Made by a program: the position numbers and the translations under genes. Shown here one piece after another: positions 43,660-53,094 of a stretch of 64,000 nt of DNA (positions within the stretch are counted from its first letter, which is position 1; each line of letters starts with the position of its first letter). The stretch covers positions 31,094,350 through 31,158,349 of the forward strand of contig JAEOAD010000025.1 of assembly GCA_036365145.1 (NCBI GenBank), read 5' to 3'. The notes beneath the pieces are model-generated. The model was not told where the DNA came from. It searched no databases and saw nothing but the letters and a program-made list of their open reading frames with translations. This DNA is from Orientallactaga sibirica (Eukaryota > Chordata > Mammalia > Rodentia > Dipodidae).

Positions 43660-45660
43660 TTAAAAGATTTTATTGATAACTTCCATAATTAAAGACAATA
43701 AACTATGATAATTTCTTCCTCTCCCCCACTTTTCCCTTTACAAATCCACTCTCCATCATGTCTCTTTCCTCTGTCCATTACTCTGTTTTTTTTTTTTTGA
43801 TGTCTTCATGTTTTCCCTCCTATTATGAAGGTCTTGTGACAGTATTGCCAGTCCCTGTGAGTTTCTGGATATTGAGGTAAATTTCTGCCTCAGTCATTGC
43901 ATTGTAAACAGTTCTGCCCTTTGTCTCTTACATTATTTCCGCCACCTCTTCCTCAATGGACCCTGAATCTTGGAAGATATGATAGAAATATTTCTGTGCT
44001 GAATAGTCCTCTCAGCACTATGGTGCCTGTTGCGTCATCCCAGTGGTCACCACCACCTTAAAAGAGAAAGTTCTGTAAACCAAAGTGAAAGTAGATTTGA
44101 CAAATGGGTATGAATGTTAGTTAAAGTGCCTACAGGGCAGTATAGAGAGCATAATATATGCATCTAGCCAGACAAGATGATGTATCACACTCTGAAGACT
44201 CATGGCCTCCCCTGCCATAGGCTTTTGATTAGGTTTTTAGTACCAGGCATGTATTTCTTCCCATTAGCAGGCCTCCAGTCCAGTTACAGAGCAGTTGGTT
44301 TTCCCCAGACATGCAACTATTACACCAGTTTGGTGATTTTGCCTGGCTGGTTAATCTTGAGGCTTGAGTGTCCACTGTTTCCACCACTGATCATTTCTGT
44401 CTCCCATAGGGCTGCATGCAGTGCAGCTTTTTCTAGCTGTCTGTCAGCTCCAGCTTGATTTTTCATTGGCCTTGCAGCCCAGGCCTGTGAAGCCTTTGGC
44501 AGTAGGGTCTTACCATCTATTTCTGATGGGAAACTGAGAGACTTGGCAATAGGCTGTAATGTTTTGGGGCCCTCAGGGACATCACTGGTGAACAAGTCAC
44601 CGGAAGGTATCCCATCCCTGGTACTGAAAAATTTCTCGTAACAGTCTATGGCTTCTGGGTGTGTCATTCTCCAAAAAAGTAGGTTTTCATGTGGCTTATT
44701 CACAACATCTTGAATTTTTATTAACCCTTCACCAACCCCTCCCATGACCTCACTTATGCCATTGCACCCCCAGTAATCTGTTCATCTACACACACACACA
44801 CACCACCACCACCACCACCATTCCCTTAAGTCCTCCTCCTTCCCTCCCTTATATCCCTTTTCTGACTTAATGGCCTCTGCTACCAATTTTTATTCCAACT
44901 GACAAGCATAAAACTTTGTAGCTGGGATCCACATATGAGAGAGAACGTGTGGTGCTTGGCTTTCTGGGCCTGAGTTACCTCACTAAGTATAATTCTTTCC
45001 AGATCCATCCATTTCCCTGCAAATTTCATCATTTCATTTTTCTTCACATAAAGACCAGAAATTCCATTGTATAAATGTACCACAGCTTCATTATCCATCA
45101 GTTGAGGGACATCTAGGCTGGTTCCATTTCCTAGCTACTGTGAATACAGAGGCAATAAACATGATTGATCAAATATCTCTAAGGTAGTGAGAAGAGTCCT
45201 TAATGCCTAAGAGTGCTATAGGTGGTTCATATGGTAAATCTATTTTAGCTGTGCCAGTAACCTCCGCAATGGCTGTACCAGATGGCATTTCCACCAACAG
45301 TGTTGAAGGGTTTCCTCTTTTTCCACATCCTCACCAGCATTTATTGTCACTTGTTTTCTTATTTATTTTTGGTGTTTTGAGGTAGGGTTGCACTCTAGGC
45401 CGGGCTAACCTGGAATTCACTATGTAGTCTCAGGCTGGCCTCTGTCTCCTATGTGGGATTAAATGCGTGCATCATCTCACCTGGTTATTGTAATTTGCTT
45501 TCATGATGATAGCCATTCTGTCAGGAGGGAGATGGAATTTCAAAGTAGCTTTAATTTGAATTTCCCCGATGGTCAATCAACACTTTACAATAGACACAAG
45601 TTGACAAGTGACAATGCATACAATATTGTAACTTACTTTATCTATGAGAATATACTCCTT
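43660..45660 (-). mobile_element. L1 3' part, antisense (3' UTR and C-terminal ORF2)
   Basis: Read right to left it carries L1 ORF2 end text (catttccaccaacagtgttg at 45286, ttcctctttttccacatcct at about 45312), then caataaacatgattgatc, and about 1.2 kb of 3' UTR down to agattttattgataacttcc. A B1 interrupts it at about 45365-45482. A (CA)n/(CCA)n run lies at 44791-44821. No ORF2 frame is open over any length. Confidence 0.8.
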
Positions 45661-45669
45661 TTTTTTTTT

Positions 45670-45805
45670 TTTTTTTTTTTAGAGTATCGCTCTATCCCAG
45701 GCTGACCTGGAATTTACTATGTAGCTGAAGGGTGGCATCAAACTCACAGTAATTCTCCTCCTTCTGCCTCTCAAGTGCTGTGATTAGAGTGCCTCCACAC
45801 CTGGC
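45670..45805 (-). mobile_element. B1-type SINE with T-run
   Basis: T-run at 45658-45680, then a diverged reverse-oriented B1. Confidence 0.8.
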
Positions 45806-45811
45806 TTCATT

Positions 45812-45818
45812 ATCTATA

Positions 45819-45861
<43 letters not shown>

Positions 45862-45868
45862 ATATCTA
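45812..45868. repeat. (TATC)n microsatellite
   Basis: About thirteen tetranucleotide units. Confidence 0.95.
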
Positions 45869-45869
45869 A

Positions 45870-46045
45870 TTTTATTCAATTGCAAGAGAGAGAGACAGAG
45901 AGATGGGCTTGCCAGTGTCTGCAGCCAGTGCACAAGAACTCCAGACACACGCACCACCTTGTGCACTGGCTTTAAGTGGGTACTGGGGAATCAAACCTGT
46001 ACCCTTTGGCTGTGGAGGCAAACTACTAAGCCAGCTCTCCAGCCT
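45870..46045 (-). mobile_element. DIP-like SINE
   Basis: Ends aaactactaagccagctctcc. Confidence 0.82.
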
Positions 46046-46049
46046 GTGA

Positions 46050-46325
46050 CTTAATTTGTATTTTATCTGTTATTACACAATTATCTCCTATAGAAGTCAC
46101 AGGGTTTATTCAATATCCAGCAAGCAAAGTGTACATTGTTTGCCAAAACTAGGATTTGTGAAGCCTTTGAGGTTTTGAGAGGCCTATACAACAAGATATC
46201 ATACCTCTTAAATGCCAGGGTCCAGGGACTGTGAAGAATGTGCTGGATGATCAAGAAGTCTCTGCCATGGTCTGGGTGCCACCTACAAATCCATCTGTGC
46301 CTGCACTTGTAAGTACACACCTCTA
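46050..46325. other. Non-repetitive stretch before the telomeric array
   Basis: No SINE and no tandem repeat. A 79-codon minus-strand frame (46320-46081) has no motif I recognise. Unlike most of the preceding 30 kb, it is not duplicated elsewhere in this window. Confidence 0.5.
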
Positions 46326-46329
46326 ATGG

Positions 46330-46925
46330 TGTAGGGGTTATGCTTTGGGGGTGGGGTGGGGTGGGCTTTGGGGTTTGGGGGGATTGGGCTTGGGTTTAGA
46401 GGTTAGGGTTAGAGTTGAGGTTGAGGGTTGGGTTGGGGTATGGAGGGTTTGGTTTTTGGTGTTTTGTGTGTTTTGGTGAGGGGCCAGTGTTTTGGGGGAG
46501 TGATTAGAGTTAGGGGTCAGGGGTAAGGGTAGGATATAGAGTTAGGGTTAGGGTTAGGTTTAGGGTTAGGGTTAGGGTAGGGTAGGGGGGGTTAGGGTTA
46601 GGGGGTTAGGGGTTAGGGGTTAGGGGTTAGGGGTTAGGGTTAGGGTTAGGGGTTAGGGTTAGGGGGTTAGGGGGGTTAGGGTTAGGGTTAGGGGTTAGGG
46701 GGTTAGGGGGGGTTAGGGGGTTAGGGGGTTAGGGGTTAGGGTTAGGGGTTAGGGTTAGGGGGTTAGGGGTTAGGGTTAGGGTTAGGGTTAGGGGTTAGGG
46801 GTTAGGGGGTTAGGGGTTAGGGTTAGGGTTAGGGGTTAGGGGTTAGGGGTTAGGGTTGGGGTTAGGGGTTAGGGGTTAGGGGTTAGGGGTTAGGGTTTAG
46901 GGTTAGGGGTTAGGGGTTAGGGATG
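46330..46925 (+). repeat. Interstitial telomeric array, TTAGGG and TTAGGGG
   Basis: The left third (46330-46530) is a degenerate G/T-rich sequence. From about 46535 it becomes runs of ttaggg mixed with ttagggg and a few longer G-runs (ttaggggg, ttagggggg), all G-rich on the plus strand. By orientation a chromosome end would lie to the right, but 17 kb of other DNA follows. The purer part is on the right. Confidence 0.95.
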
Positions 46926-47032
46926 GAGACTTGAGTTCTAAAGTGGAATGGGGGAGGGGAGGGAAATATCAGGTGGGGTTTTTTTGGTATGTCAGATTAA
47001 AAGTCAATAAAAAATAATAATTATAAAAAAAT
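46926..47032 (+). mobile_element. L1 3' end fragment abutting the telomeric array
   Basis: gttctaaagtggaatggg, then gaggggagggaaatatca is the reverse complement of text found in the antisense L1 ends (for example 26699-26733). An A-rich tail (aaaaaataataattataaaa) ends it. It starts within a few bases of the last ttaggg. Confidence 0.7.
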
Positions 47033-47289
47033 CGTGCATGAGAGCCTGTGGTAGTTATTTTCCAGTATTTCCTGATAGAAACTGCGGTTATAATTATATT
47101 TTTATTTTAGACAGTGGATGTTTGAATCAAGTGAAAGGAAGGAGGCTTTGCTCTTTGAACAAGATTACTTATTAAAGAGGCATCCTGAAATCTTGGTGCG
47201 TGTCAGGCACAAAAATTGTTGGGAAAATCCCTCAATATTTTGAAACATCCAAAGTCATAACAATAAAAAAAACAAAAACAAAAAAACAG

Positions 47290-47462
47290 GGCTTTAGCGG
47301 TTAAGACACTTGCCTGTGAAGCCAAAGGACCTAGGTTCGACTCCCCAGAACCCACCTAAACCAGATGCATATGGTGGTGCATGTGTATGGTGTTCATTTA
47401 CAGTGGCTAGAGGCCATTGTGCACCCGTTCTCTGTTTGTCTCTCTCATAAATAAATATTTTT
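47290..47462 (+). mobile_element. DIP-like SINE, 5'-truncated
   Basis: Begins gggctttagcggttaagaca and keeps a good B-box-like string (ggttcgactcc). Confidence 0.85.
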
Positions 47463-47735
47463 TTTAAAGTGGGGGAGAGCTTTTCTTAGAGAAATGGTGA
47501 AATGGAGGTAGGCTCGCAGAAGTCAGGAGCACTGTTTCCTGGGAAGACTTTGTACCTTCCCTCTTTCTCTGACATTCAACCTCCACAACAAACTTCCTGA
47601 GCTGCTCTGCTGTGGAATCAGAGCTGTGATTCAGGCTTCCCAGTTACACTGAAGTTGAGAATCTCAGAATTTTGAAGATGTTTAACATAGAGTTCTGAAA
47701 AGCATTGTTGTGGCTGATTGAAAATGGATTTTTTA
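47463..47735. other. Non-repetitive stretch, nothing recognised
   Basis: Neither SINE nor open frame of note. Confidence 0.45.
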
Positions 47736-47739
47736 AATT

Positions 47740-47945
47740 TACTTTAAAAATTTTTATTTATTAGCAAGCAGGGAGTGAGAATGTGTATCATTCTTGCCTC
47801 TTGTTGCTGCAAAGGAATTTAAGATGCATGTGTCCCTTTGTGCATCTTAAATTTGGCTTTTAAGTGGGTACTGGGGATTTGAACCCTGGTCTGTCAGGCT
47901 TTGTAAGAAAGCACTTTTAACCGCTGAGCCAGCTCTCCAGTCCTA
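47740..47945 (-). mobile_element. DIP-like SINE
   Basis: Ends accgctgagccagctctcca. Confidence 0.8.
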
Positions 47946-47982
47946 GAATATTTAATTCAAACTTAGTTCAAAAGTGATTTTT

Positions 47983-48165
47983 AGACTGGAGAGCTGGCTC
48001 AGCCATTAAAGTGCTTGCCCAGTTCCTACATAAAGCCAGATGCACAAAGTGGCATGTATGTGGAGTTTGTTTGCAGTGGCTAGAAGCCCTCACACACCCA
48101 TCCTCTCCCCCTCTGTTGGCAAACAAACTATTTTTAAAAAAATAAATAAATAAAAAAAAATAAAT
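47983..48165 (+). mobile_element. DIP-like SINE with deletion across the B box
   Basis: Head gactggagagctggctcagc, then directly ttgcccagttcctacataaa. The ggttcgattcc part is lost. A short reverse-oriented DIP fragment follows at 48170-48235. Confidence 0.78.
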
Positions 48166-48265
48166 AAAATCGAACTGGGGTCCTTAAGGCTTTGCAGGCA
48201 TATGCCTTAACCACTAAGCCTTCTCTCCAGCCCTTTTTGATCTCTTCTTAAAAATGATGTTGCAA

Positions 48266-48408
48266 GGCCGGGCGTGGTGGCTCATGCCTTTAATCCCAGC
48301 ACTCGGGAGGCAGAGGTAGGAGGATTGCTGAGAGTTCGAGACCACCCTGAGACTACATAGTTAATTCCAGGTCAGCCTGGACCAGAGTGAGACCCTACCT
48401 CGAAAAAC

Positions 48409-48445
<37 letters not shown>
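48266..48445 (+). mobile_element. B1-type SINE, young, with long A-tail
   Basis: Consensus-like start ggccgggcgtggtggctcat and an uninterrupted A-run of about 35. The target duplication aaaaatgatgttgc/atgatgttgc flanks it. Confidence 0.95.
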
Positions 48446-48448
<3 letters not shown>

Positions 48449-48456
48449 ATGTTGCC

Positions 48457-48685
48457 TGGGCTGGAGAGATGGCTTAGCGGTTAATGTGCTTGCCTGTGAA
48501 GCCAAAGGACCCAGGTTCAATTCCCTAGGACCCACGTAAGCCAGATATACAAGGGCACATGCATCTGGAGTTCATTTGCAGTGGCTTGAGGCTCAGACAT
48601 GCCCATACTCTCTCTGTATGTCCTTCTTCTTCTCTATCTCTCTTTCTCTGATTGCAAATGAATACATAAGATAAATTAATTTTTT
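48457..48685 (+). mobile_element. DIP-like SINE
   Basis: Near-consensus head (gggctggagagatggcttag, then cggttaatgtgcttgcctg) and B-box-like string ggttcaattcc. Confidence 0.93.
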
Positions 48686-48689
48686 TATT

Positions 48690-48940
48690 TTTTATTTTTA
48701 TTTATTTTTGGAGAGAGACACAGAAAGAGACAGAGAGGGAGAGGAAGACAGAATGGTGCACCGGCAGCCTCTCAGCAGCTGTGAATGAAATCTAGATGCG
48801 TGCACCCCCTTGTGGGCAAGTGCAGCATTGCATCCTTGCATCACTTTGCATCTGGCCAAACATGGGACCTGCAGATTGGAACTGACGTTCTTAGGCTTAG
48901 CAGGCAGGTGCCTTAACCGCTAAGCCATCTCTCCAGCCCA
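48690..48940 (-). mobile_element. DIP-like SINE, long variant
   Basis: Ends ccgctaagccatctctccag. It inserted in the tail of the preceding SINE. The strings aaattaattttt and aaattaatttttaaa occur on both sides. Confidence 0.92.
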
Positions 48941-49239
48941 AATAAATTAATTTTTAAAAATTGTGTTGCCTGTTCTTGGTCAGATTCATAATGCTAAAAA
49001 TACAATGCTTGAACTGGTAAGAAAATGACCTATTAGCATCCAAGTCTTTTGAAATTCAAAAATGAGAAGTCCTCCACAGGACACTCCAAGCTCAAGCAAA
49101 TCTTTATTTTTTTAAAAGAATGAAAAACTGCTAATCAGCCTTTGGTGTAGCCCTGCTTGATGCAAATTATACTACTTGTCAAGACTTTTGTTTAGTCACA
49201 AATAAAAGACTTAGTGGATAAAGGTTTGGCCTTTTGTTA

Positions 49240-49338
49240 CAGGTACACCTGGCTTATATGTGGGTACTGGGGATTGAACCGAGATCCTTTGGCTTTGCAG
49301 GCAAACACCTTAACAGCTAAGCCATCCCTCCAGCCCAT
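49240..49338 (-). mobile_element. DIP-like SINE, head portion
   Basis: Begins abruptly at caggtacacctggcttatat and runs to aagccatccctccagcccat. Confidence 0.8.
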
Positions 49339-49498
49339 CTCGAATTTTCTTGAAAGCTCTAACACATCCATGACAGCAGGGGTTTGACCCCTGCTAGGAG
49401 CTTGGGTCAGAACCAGAGGTGGGTACTACTTTCCAAGTCCCATTCTCCACCTTCCTCCAGCTAGGTCACAGTGCGAAAGGTTTCAAACCACCCAAAAC

Positions 49499-49513
49499 AG
49501 CGCCACCTGGTGG
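49499..49513 (-). promoter_or_regulatory. Strong CTCF-type motif
   Basis: The minus strand reads CCACCAGGTGGCGCT, which satisfies the core CTCF consensus CCASYAGRKGGCRS at every position. It lies outside any SINE, between the telomeric array and the minisatellites. Occupancy is unknown. Confidence 0.6.
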
Positions 49514-49594
49514 ACACCAAGTGTTCAAACACTTGAGCCTGTGGGGACAGTTCCCATTGAAACCACAACAGAAACCACACTTTGCACTTATATG

Positions 49595-49720
49595 TTGGTT
49601 TGTTTATCATTTGTTTAGAGTAGGTCTTGCTCTGTATCCCAGGATAGTCTCAAACTCTCTTCCAGCCTCAGTCTCTGGAATAATTGGATTACAAGTGTGT
49701 GCAAACACACACAGTTTAAC
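49595..49720 (-). mobile_element. Old B1-like monomer
   Basis: gtaggtcttgctctgtatcc, then ggattacaagtgtgtgc. Strongly diverged. Confidence 0.5.
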
Positions 49721-49861
49721 CATACATCTGAAGATAACATTACAATACATCTGAAAACAAGCAGATAGTGGGTAAAATAATTTTAAATTATCTCTCTATA
49801 TGCCTGTCTCTCAAATAATAAACAAAAATAAAACAACTTTAAAAAAAAAAAAGAGCTGGAG

Positions 49862-49925
49862 TGCCAGGCATGTTGACACCCACCTTGAATCCCAGCACTC
49901 AGGAGGCAGAGATTGGATGATTGCT
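49862..49925 (+). mobile_element. B1-type SINE, 5' fragment
   Basis: From tgccaggcatgttgacaccc to gattggatgattgct. It is cut at the start of the ~205-bp array. Confidence 0.75.
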
Positions 49926-49937
49926 AACGCCACAGGA

Positions 49938-51380
49938 GCCTTGGGGCGTGTCCTGTGATGACAGCTGTCAATCATGGGTTAGACGGGGGCAGGACTTCCG
50001 CCTGATGAAATGACCCAAGGGGTCAGGGGCTTTGAGAAGAGGTCAGGGGTAGCCCATGTCAGGGGCCAGGTCAGGGATGGTGGCTGTCAATCAAGTCTTT
50101 CAGTGGGCAGGGCTTATCAATGGCAGCTGCTCATGGGCCAAAGGATCCTTGGGGCGTGTCCTCTGATGACAGCTGCCAATCATGGGTTAGAGAGGGGCGG
50201 GGCTTCTGCAGGATGGAATGACCCAAGGGGCTGTGGGAAGAGGTCAGGGGGAGGCCATGTGAGGGGCGTGGTCAGGGATGGTGACAGTCAAGTCTTGGAG
50301 TGGGTGTAGCCTATGCATGGGAGCAGCTTCTAGGCCAGAGGAGCCTTGGGGATTGTCCTGAGATGACAGCTGTCAAACAAGTGTCAGAGTGGGTGGGACC
50401 TAGGCATGGGAGCACCAGATAGATCAAAGGAGCCTTGGGACGTGTCCTGTGATGACAGCTGTCAATCATGGGTTAGAGAGGGGCAGGACTTCCCAGGGGA
50501 TAAAGATCCAAGGGGTGGGGCTGGAGAGATGGCTTAGCGGTTAAACGCTTGCCTGTGGAGCCTAAGGACCCCGGTTCAAGGCTTGATTCTCCAGGACCCA
50601 CGTAAGCCAGATGCACAAGGGGGTGCGTGCATCTGGAGTTCGTTTGCGGTGGCTGGAGGCCCTGGCGCACCCATTCTCTTTCTCTCTCTACCTGCCTGTT
50701 TCTGTATCTCTCTCTCTCTCTCAAATAAATAAATAAATAATAAAATATTTTTTAAAAAGATCCAAGGGGTCAGGGTCCATGGGAAGAGGTCAGGGGGAGG
50801 GCCGTGGTCAGGGATGTTGGCTGTCAATCAAGTGTCAGAGTGGGAAGGGCCTATGCATGGGAGAAGCAGATAGGCCAAAGGAGCCTTGGGATGTTTCCTG
50901 TGGTGACAGCTGTCCGTCCAGGGTTATAGAGGGGCGGGACTTCCTGGGGATGGAATGACCCAAGCGATCAGGGGCTGTGGGAAGAGGTCAGGGGGAGGCC
51001 GTGGGAGGGGCATTGACAGGGATGGTGGCTGTCAGTCAAGAGTTGGATTGGGCGGGGCCTATGCATGGGAATGGCTGATAGGCCAACAGAGCCTTGGGGC
51101 ATGTCCTGTGATGACAGCTGTCAAGTGTCTGAGTGGGCGGCCTTATACATAGAAGCAACTGATAGGTCAAAGGAGCCTTGGGGTGTGTCCTGTGATGACA
51201 GGTGTCAATGATGGGTTAGAGAGGGGTGGAATGGAATGACCTAAGGGGTCAGGGGCCATGGGAAGAGGTCTGGGGTTGGCCGTGGAAGGGGCGTGTTCAG
51301 GGATGGTGGCTGTCAATCAAGTGTTGAAGTGGGGCGGGCCTTTGCATGGAAGCATTTGACAGGCCAAAGGAGAATTGACA
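49938..51380 (+). repeat. ~205-bp GC-rich tandem array
   Basis: Unit starts (gccttgggg or a variant) at about 49938, 50147, 50343, 50422, 50881, 51090 and 51173. Removing the SINE at 50516 gives spacings of 209, 196, 79, about 205, 209, 83 and about 200. Each unit contains tgatgacagctgtcaatc and gggaagaggtcaggggg-type text. The open frames here (for example 50010-50309) follow from repeat composition. Confidence 0.93.
50516..50756 (+). mobile_element. DIP-like SINE, intact, inside the ~205-bp array
   Basis: A perfect 13-bp target duplication, AAGATCCAAGGGG, lies at 50503-50515 and 50757-50769. It has an intact A-box-like head, the B-box-like ggttcaaggcttgattctcc, a CT tract and an (aaat)n tail. 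This is one of the best-preserved DIP copies here. Confidence 0.96.
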
Positions 51381-51399
51381 GAGGTCAATCATGGGTGGT

Positions 51400-51775
51400 T
51401 ACTGCACAATGACGTGATGCTGCAGTGGACACCAGGGCACGTGTGTCACTACACATGACACTGCAGTGGACACCGGGGGATGTGTGTCACCACACGATGT
51501 CATGACACCGCAGTGGACACTGGGGGACGTATGTCACTGCACAACATGATGCCACAGTGGACAGTGGGGGACATGTGTCACCACATGACATCATGTCACC
51601 AGGGTGGACACTAGGGGATGTGTGTCACCATATGACATTGTCACCAGAGTGGACACTGGGACACATGTGTCACTGCACAACATGACACTGCAGTGGACAC
51701 TGGGGAACACGTGTCACCGTACACCATTGTGTCACCAGGGTGGACAGCAAGGGACGCATGTCACTGTATGTATTA
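51400..51775 (+). repeat. ~45-bp tandem array (cagtggacactgggg)
   Basis: About eight copies of a unit containing agtggacac, then gtgtcac and acatgac, near 51423, 51468, 51511, 51556, 51603, 51648, 51693 and 51739. Confidence 0.92.
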
Positions 51776-52285
51776 CATTGTCTGTCTCTCAGCCCAACCT
51801 CTGTCTGTCTGTCTCTCACTTCTGCCTGTCTGTCTCTCACCCCTGCCTCTGTCTGTCTCTCACCCCAGCCTCTCTGTCTCTCAGCCCCTCCTCTGTTTCT
51901 CACCTCTGCCTCTGCCTGTCTCTCTGTCTGTCTGTCTGTCTCTCATCCCAGCCTCTGGCTCTCTGTCTCTCATCCCGGCCTCTGCCTCTGTCTCTCAGCC
52001 CTGCCTCTATCTGTCTGTCTTCTCTCACCTTTGCCTCTGTCTGTCTGTCCCTCATCCCAGCCTCTGTCTGTCTGTCTGTCTCTCTCTCACCTCTGTCTGT
52101 CATCCCAACCTCTGTCTGTGTGTCACCTCTGTCTCTGTCTGTCAGTCTGGCTGTCATCTGAGCCTCTGTCTTTCTGTCAGTCTCTCATCCAAGCCTGCCT
52201 GTCAGTCTCTCATCCCAGCCTCTGTCTGTCATCCCAGCCTCTGTCTGTCTGTCTCTCACCTCTGTCTCTGTGTCTCACCAGGGGC
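51776..52285 (+). repeat. CT-rich tandem array (ctgtctctcatcccagcctctg)
   Basis: About 500 bp of nearly pure pyrimidine bias on the plus strand, built from ctgtctgtctctca and cccagcctctg modules. Frames up to 247 codons are open on plus only because stop codons are rare in this composition. Confidence 0.93.
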
Positions 52286-52625
52286 GCCTGTCTGTGTCTT
52301 CCTAGCAGCCTTGAGTCCAGCTGTCTGTCCATCTGAACGTCTGTCCCGACAGGTGGGCGGGCCTAACGTGGTGACGCCACCCACCCCCTCCTCCGAGGGC
52401 AGATGTTTGCAGGTCCCATTAGGTCCATCAAGGTAGGTCAGAGCGGGGTTGGGGGTGCCTGGAGGATGACGGACAGGCGCTGCCGCCCGTGGCCACGCCC
52501 CCTACCCATCCCATGACGTCATTCTTCCCCGGGCCTGTGTGAGCCTGTGTGGGTGAGTGAGCGTGAGTGTATGCAGGTGGAGCCAACTGTGAGGCTCCTG
52601 GCAGTGCTCAGAGCTGGCTTCCTGC
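52286..52625. other. GC-rich spacer between minisatellites
   Basis: Non-repetitive, with several CpGs (for example ggtgacgccacccacccc at about 52369). No gene recognised. Confidence 0.5.
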
Positions 52626-52629
52626 ATTC

Positions 52630-53060
52630 CTTCCTCCAGGGCACACATAGTAGGTATGCATGCCTCTGCCCTGCACACAGGCAGCGCAGACTGCGTGGAC
52701 ATGCCCATGGCACACACAGCAGTCGCACACAGCGGGCAGACACGCATGGTGTGCACCGTGAGTGCATACTGTATGCAGATGCCTACGTTGTGCAGAGTTG
52801 GTGCACACAGCCAGCGCAGATTGTGTGCAGATGTCCACAGTGTACACAGTCGGCGCGTACTGCGTGCACATGTCCACAGTGTAGGCCATGGGCTCATACT
52901 TCTGTAATGCAGACAGGTGGTGCCTACTGGATGCACATGCCCAGAGTGTACACAGTTGGCACCTGCTGCCTGCAGACTGCCAAAGTGTACACAGTTGGCA
53001 CATACGTCATGCACACGCCCATAGTGCACACAGGCGGCGCATACTGCGTGCACACATAAA
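52630..53060 (+). repeat. ~39-bp tandem array (cacagttggcgcatactgcg)
   Basis: About ten degenerate copies of a unit reading cacagt-ggcgc-tactg, then cgtgcacatg-ccacagtgta. The right end stops before the 98-bp satellite. Confidence 0.88.
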
Positions 53061-53094
53061 CAATTCTTCCAAGGCATCTTCCTGCACGCTCCTC

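Noticed and set aside
46081..46320. 79-codon minus-strand frame beside the telomeric array
   Set aside because: No recognisable motif, no start context and no second copy to test conservation.
46330..46925. True chromosome end
   Set aside because: Seventeen kilobases of other sequence follow on the right, and the array is only about 600 bp and degenerate on the left.
51604..52436. Frames of 185-247 codons rich in Ser/Leu/Cys
   Set aside because: The CT-rich tandem array has almost no stop codons on the plus strand, and the composition is not protein-like.
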